Shown here in pieces: positions 60,421 to 64,000 of a DNA stretch of 64,000 nucleotides. The stretch comes from Paraburkholderia sp. FT54 (GTDB taxonomy: Bacteria; Pseudomonadota; Gammaproteobacteria; Burkholderiales; Burkholderiaceae): assembly GCF_031585635.1 (NCBI RefSeq), contig NZ_CP134197.1:1-64000 (forward strand). Direction: 5' to 3'. The notes under the pieces were generated by a model, which worked only from the letters and a program-made list of their open reading frames with translations, ran no database searches and was not told the origin of the DNA. Within the stretch, counting starts at the first letter, position 1, and the number at the start of each line of letters is the position of its first letter. The position numbers and the translations under genes are program-made.

Positions 60421-61309
60421 GTACCCTGTGTCTGTTTTGAATCCGACTGCCGCATCACATTGCGGTGTCAGCGTATCTTCACGGGGCATAACACCATCTT
60501 GTGGTCACAATGAAAAAATCTTCATGCGTGCCTTGATCGTCAAAAAGCGGTCGAACGTGGGGCATTCGCAGGCTAATGTCGAAGGGCTTGCCGTCGCACA
60601 AAACAAAGGCTGCGCCGCGAATAGGGGGCGTTGCTTGAACACGGCTGATCGGCTCATGCGCCCGAGAGCAGCGGGACAAGACTGTTGGGATGATAGGAGA
60701 CCAGTACCCAGATGCACTGACGCCGCTCCGATATCCCGGATAAAGCCAGTGGCCGTAGGATGAGTTCCTCGAGATGAATTTATTTTCACGATTTCACAAT
60801 CGACCCGCCAGGCGCAAGCGGCTACGCTTTCGCTTGACCGATCTGCAAACAGCCACCGCTCGAGGAATCGGTCGTACACTCTGCGCACTTGCGGATATTG
60901 CAAATGAAATACTTGGCGAGCGCAATGGCATTTGCCGGAACTTGACGGCAGCATCCGCGTTTGCACAGTCGACTCCCTCAGTCGACACGCAATCGACGAA
61001 CAGAGCAACGTTGAGTGCGCCGAATTCGCCCGTTCGGATTCTCATCGAGTGAGCAATCTTTTGCTACGATGGGCAAGGACGCAGTTGAAGGTCCGCCAAA
61101 CTCTCACCATCGCCTGGGCAAATACCGCTTTGGCATGACCTTCGGGTGAACGACAACGATTCTGCGGCGGCTTGCTTCAACAATCCGGATGCAAGCGAGT
61201 GGTCGCGGAAGAAGCAGGTGAAGCGCACATCGAGCTTGCCCGCATTTTGGTGAGCGTTGGCCGCGTGAGTCCGACGCTCGCAAAACCTATATTACGTTAG
61301 CCTATCATC
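60421..61309. other. gene-poor stretch
   Basis: About 890 bp. Open frames on both strands overlap one another and show no family, signal peptide or ribosome-binding site, so none is called. TATATT at about 61288 could be part of a promoter for the next gene. Confidence 0.4.
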
Positions 61310-61639
61310 ATGATTTACGTAGACGAATTGAGAAGCGGCGCCTGGAGCGCTCGCGGTCAGCAAGCCCAACATTGCCGGCTGTTTTCGGACGATCCGACGC
61401 CCGATGCGCTGTTTGCAATGGCCTTGCAAATTGGACTTGATCCCGCCTCATGGATCCCCGCACGCGCGGCCGACGGCACCTTCACGCCGAAGGGTGCGCC
61501 GTACTACTGGATTCGCCTCGACGTGCGAGCGAAGGCTGTCGCTGCCGGCGCACTGCGCCTGAAGAACAAGGACGCGGACCGACTTCTGGCGCAAGTCACG
61601 GTCGATGTCTCGAACATGCCAATGCCGGTTGCGGACTAG
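61310..61639 (+). CDS. DUF4031-like protein
   Basis: A 109-aa protein beginning MIYVDELRSGAW, with HCRLFSDDPTPDALFAMALQIGLDPASW, then a YYWIRLDVRAKAVAAGALRLKNKD helix, the DUF4031 layout (a small fold with alternating strand and helix). No clear ribosome-binding site before ATG. It is immediately followed by the IS110-type element, whose left end begins about at the stop codon. Confidence 0.75.
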   Translation: MIYVDELRSGAWSARGQQAQHCRLFSDDPTPDALFAMALQIGLDPASWIPARAADGTFTPKGAPYYWIRLDVRAKAVAAGALRLKNKDADRLLAQVTVDVSNMPMPVAD

Positions 61640-61723
61640 ATGCTATGTGGGAGGGCAGCGACAGAAAGCCCGACTGGAGTAAAACGGGACTTGCACACTC
61701 GTTTTCTCCGAAGGAGCACGCAA

Positions 61724-62875
61724 ATGGATACGCCTGACACAGCCCTCCGTGGGCAGAATACGACGGCAGGTGGCCGCCTGTACATGGCTTTTGAACTGGG
61801 CGAGAAGAACTGGAAGCTCTCACTCGGTGATGGCCAGCGCGCGCCCAGCCGCTGTACGGTCGCCGCCGGCGATACCGCCGCGGTTCTCACCGCCATCGCC
61901 AACGCCAGGGCGCGTTGCCATCTCGGCGCCGACGCACCCGTCTACAGCTGTTATGAAGCAGGCCGCGACGGTTTCTGGCTGCACCGCTGGCTGGCTGAAC
62001 AGGGCATCGTCAATCTCGTGGTGGATTCGGCCAGCATCGAGGTGAACCGCCGTGCGCGTCGCGCCAAGACAGACCGGCTTGACAGCGACAAGCTGCTGTC
62101 GATGCTCATGCGCTATTACGCGGGCGAGCGGCGCGTGTGGGCGGTGGCACGCATTCCCACGCCCGAGCAGGAGGACGACCGGCGCCTGCACCGCGAGCTC
62201 GAACGCCTGCGCAAAGAGCAGACCGCACACACCAACCGGATCCGCTCCCTGCTGGTACTGCACAACCTTCGGGTCCGGTCTGTCGGCGGCCGCATCTGGA
62301 CGCACTGGTGGACCCGTCAGCGCGAGTTGCTGGCGCCCGGTCTGCGCGCCGAGATTGACCGCGAATGTGAGCGGCTCGTGCTGGTGCACAAGCAGATCCG
62401 TCTGCTCGAAGTGCAGCAGGAGCGGCAGGTGCGCAGCGGCGCACATCCCGGCATGGCGCTGCTCGCACAGCTTGCCGGCATCGGTGCCGGCAGCGCGTGG
62501 ACGCTCGTCAGGGAACTGTTCGGCTGGCGGCAGTTTCGCAACCGCCGCGAAGTGGCCGGCTGTCTGGGCCTGACGCCCACGCCGTACGCCAGCGGCACCA
62601 GCGAGGTTGAACTCGGTATCAGCAAGGCGGGCAACCGGCGATGTCGCTGGCTGATGGTCGAGCTCGCCTGGAGCTGGCTGCGCCTGCAGCCCGGCAGCCA
62701 GCTCAGCCACTGGTTCAACGAGCGCTTTGCCGGTACCGGCAAGCGGATGCGGCGCATCGGTATCGTCGCGCTCGCACGCCGTCTGGCGATCGCCCTGTGG
62801 CGTTATCTCGAGCACGGCGAGATCCCCGCCGGTGCGCTACTCAAACCGCGCGACGTCAACACCGTGAGGGCCTGA
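61724..62875 (+). CDS. IS110 family transposase
   Basis: A 383-aa RNA-guided DEDD transposase. N-terminal RuvC-like domain: MAFELGEKNWKLSL (first acid is Glu rather than the more common Asp), CYEAGRDGFWLHRWL, and AKTDRLDSDKLL with the last two Asp. A long helical linker (ERLRKEQTAHTNRIRSLL) follows, and the C-terminal transposase_20 domain has LAGIGAGSAWTLVRELFGWRQFRN and the catalytic Ser in GISKAGNRR. Perfect AAGGAG precedes ATG. It appears intact. Confidence 0.9.
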   Translation: MDTPDTALRGQNTTAGGRLYMAFELGEKNWKLSLGDGQRAPSRCTVAAGDTAAVLTAIANARARCHLGADAPVYSCYEAGRDGFWLHRWLAEQGIVNLVVDSASIEVNRRARRAKTDRLDSDKLLSMLMRYYAGERRVWAVARIPTPEQEDDRRLHRELERLRKEQTAHTNRIRSLLVLHNLRVRSVGGRIWTHWWTRQRELLAPGLRAEIDRECERLVLVHKQIRLLEVQQERQVRSGAHPGMALLAQLAGIGAGSAWTLVRELFGWRQFRNRREVAGCLGLTPTPYASGTSEVELGISKAGNRRCRWLMVELAWSWLRLQPGSQLSHWFNERFAGTGKRMRRIGIVALARRLAIALWRYLEHGEIPAGALLKPRDVNTVRA

Positions 62876-63290
62876 ATCACTGAATGACATCGGATGCAGC
62901 AACAGCATGTAAAGGTCAACGCGCCCGGAACACGCTCGGGCTACCCATTGCGGGTGGCCGTTTCCCTAGATGGGGCGCGTCGGTAACAGGGTAGCGCCAG
63001 CGCTTCGCGCATGCGGCATGAGGTGACCGGCCTGTCAGGCCGGCACGGATAGAAGGTCGACCCGGCACTGACCGGTCAACAGACACCCTGACCTGAATGA
63101 CATTGACATGCCAAGGCTGCAACAAGGTGTACGCGATGAGCTTCGGTACCGTCCTTTACGCAACGGTCTCTACGGCCGGCCTGCGCCTGGTCATGGTAGG
63201 TGACCGCGCAGGCCGGCCGTAGAGACCGGACAAGGAGGTTTACTTCGCATAACAGAATGTTTAGAACCGGGCTTGACTTTCAGCTCCCCA
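62876..63290 (+). ncRNA. candidate bridge RNA region of the IS110/IS1111 element
   Basis: In IS110-family elements a non-coding end encodes the bridge (seek) RNA that pairs with target and donor DNA; in the IS1111 group it lies 3' of the transposase. This end has several strong hairpins, among them CCGGCCT-gtc-AGGCCGG at about 63025-63042 and a very long one at 63164-63228. Exact RNA limits and guide loops are not resolved. Confidence 0.5.
63164..63228. repeat. long perfect inverted repeat in the IS 3' end
   Basis: Two 23-bp arms (63164-63186 and 63206-63228), exactly complementary and containing GGCCGGCC, enclose a 19-nt loop that itself holds GGTCA/TGACC. It is the strongest hairpin in the window, either a bridge-RNA domain, a palindromic target or the element's terminator. 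Confidence 0.8.
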
Positions 63291-63505
63291 TAGAAGGGCG
63301 TGTTCGCACCAACCGCAGTTGAGCGTATCCCGATTCGACAAACGGACGTCACGTTCGTCCCCTTTATCGACTTCGCACTCGTCGTCGATGGCCTCGGAAG
63401 ATTGAGGAAAGCGTTCAGCGATACCTCGGCGCGATTGAAACCGCAGACCGGATTAGGAAAATCCGGTTAAGTACTCCGCTGTTAACTCTGGCCGTGCCGA
63501 CTTCG

Positions 63506-64000
63506 TCAGTCGATGTAGCGCAGGCCGAGTTCCTTCAGAGGCTCGCGCATCTGGTACATGTCGAGACCGAGCACGCCTGACGCGAGCTTCGCACGCTTTT
63601 GAGCTTCGTTTGCCTCGCGTGCGCTAGCTTTTTCGAGCGTCTCCAGCCCCTTTGCGGAGGGGACTACGGCCACGCCATCCTGGTCGGCAACGATCACGTC
63701 ACCGGGCGTCACGAGCGCGCCCGCGCAAACGACGGGGATGTTGACCGAACCGAGCGTCGCCTTGATCGTCCCTTTCGACGAAATTGCCTTGCTCCAGACA
63801 GGGAAGCCCATCTCGGCGAGCACGCTCACGTCGCGCACACCGGCGTCGATGATGAGCGCACGCGCGCCGCGGGCCTGGAAGCTCGTCGCGAGCAGGTCGC
63901 CGAAATAGCCGTCGGTGCAGTCGGCCGTGACCGCGGCGACAACCACGTCGCCGGGCTGGATCTGCTCGGCAGCGACGTGCAGCATCCAGTTGTCGCCGGG
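63506..64000 (-). CDS. RraA-type aldolase (4-carboxy-4-hydroxy-2-oxoadipate aldolase-like), partial
   Basis: The right window edge cuts this gene; 165 codons of the C-terminal part are seen, and translation runs on past position 64000 ([14 protein letters not shown]). [33 protein letters not shown] is the RraA/HMG-aldolase core with the Gly-rich phosphate/pyruvate site and the conserved Asp-x-x-x-Arg. [38 protein letters not shown] follow. Most like LigK/GalC-type class II pyruvate aldolases of protocatechuate/gallate breakdown. Catalytic Arg and Asp appear present. Confidence 0.85.
   Translation of the reverse strand, partial: PGDNWMLHVAAEQIQPGDVVVAAVTADCTDGYFGDLLATSFQARGARALIIDAGVRDVSVLAEMGFPVWSKAISSKGTIKATLGSVNIPVVCAGALVTPGDVIVADQDGVAVVPSAKGLETLEKASAREANEAQKRAKLASGVLGLDMYQMREPLKELGLRYID

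Larger units (their letters stand above)
61640..63290 (+). mobile_element. IS110-family insertion sequence (boundaries approximate)
   Basis: Contains one transposase gene (61724-62875), only about 85 bp before it and about 415 bp of non-coding DNA after it. AAGCCCG at 61666-61672 and its complement CGGGCTT at 63268-63274 are short subterminal inverted repeats near both edges. The long structured 3' end and subterminal repeats are the IS1111-subgroup arrangement. Exact ends and target duplication were not determined. Confidence 0.7.

Noticed and set aside
60505..61008. 167-aa minus-strand open frame and overlapping plus-strand frame at 60774-61052
   Set aside because: They compete for the same DNA, neither has a ribosome-binding site or recognisable domain; left as gene-poor stretch.
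1..64000. CRISPR arrays, tRNA, rRNA, restriction or toxin-antitoxin systems
   Set aside because: No regularly spaced repeats apart from the origin iterons, and no sequence with tRNA/rRNA features or protein motifs of such systems, was seen.

Overview
The window is GC-rich and typical of a Burkholderiaceae accessory replicon (Paraburkholderia, Caballeronia or Burkholderia). It has porins with C-terminal Phe, many LysR, LacI, RpiR, GntR and MarR regulators of small catabolic operons, CUT1 ABC and MFS importers, XapX and DoxX proteins, and no rRNA, tRNA or housekeeping genes. It opens with an iteron-type replication origin: about ten copies of a 19-bp AGGTGAGAGATnnTGTGCA-like repeat, a perfect DnaA box, an AT-rich stretch, and a 498-aa replication initiator whose promoter overlaps an inverted pair of half-iterons. 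A secondary chromosome or megaplasmid is therefore likely.

Layout. 0-2.4 kb: origin and rep. 2.5-6 kb: ABM-family monooxygenase, MBL-fold lactonase-like enzyme, LacI regulator with two orphan operators. 6.5-15.2 kb: an RpiR-controlled operon of D-aminoacylase, CUT1 ABC transporter (two permeases, Tat-type binding protein, ATPase), alpha/beta hydrolase and SDR; three palindromic TGAAATTTnnTTACA sites mark the probable RpiR operators. 15.3-24.8 kb: a LysR gene, a rightward operon (porin, MFS, polysaccharide deacetylase-like, LigI-like amidohydrolase) and a leftward operon (MFS, DUF4392/D-glutamate-cyclase-like, D-threonine-aldolase-like PLP enzyme, RidA). Both operons carry the same promoter signature. 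25-34.3 kb: OxlT-like MFS, gamma-glutamyltransferase-like enzyme, amidase, MetX-like acyltransferase, a second OxlT-like MFS and a MarR regulator. A composite promoter motif occurs four times here, once in front of a truncated marR copy.

34.6-42.5 kb: SDR, exported MBL hydrolase, an ABC permease/binding-protein chimera (pseudogene), then a GntR-SDR-MFS-mannonate/gluconate-dehydratase-like sugar-acid cluster. 42.6-46.1 kb: ModA-like binding protein, TIGR03118 lipoprotein, PTS IIA protein. 46.2-53.3 kb: a broken porin, a small hypothetical gene, then an operon-like run of isochorismatase family hydrolase, YtcJ-type amidohydrolase, DoxX, XapX, exported double-VOC protein and AlgE-type porin.

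53.5-64 kb is gene-poor and rich in debris (VOC, aldehyde dehydrogenase). It also holds a Cys-rich unknown protein with a small partner, a MASE1-PAS-GGDEF diguanylate cyclase, an orphan fliE, a PPC/DUF296 protein, a DUF3303 protein, a double-glycine-leader peptide, a DUF4031 protein, an IS110-type element with a long structured 3' non-coding end (bridge-RNA candidate), and a partial RraA-type aldolase at the right edge.

Functionally the first 30 kb reads as a scavenging island for N-acylated and/or D-configured amino acids. Outer-membrane entry, MFS and ABC uptake, deacylation, amide and gamma-glutamyl hydrolysis, PLP-dependent cleavage and RidA detoxification are all encoded, under at least three local regulators. 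Substrates are inferred from family membership only.
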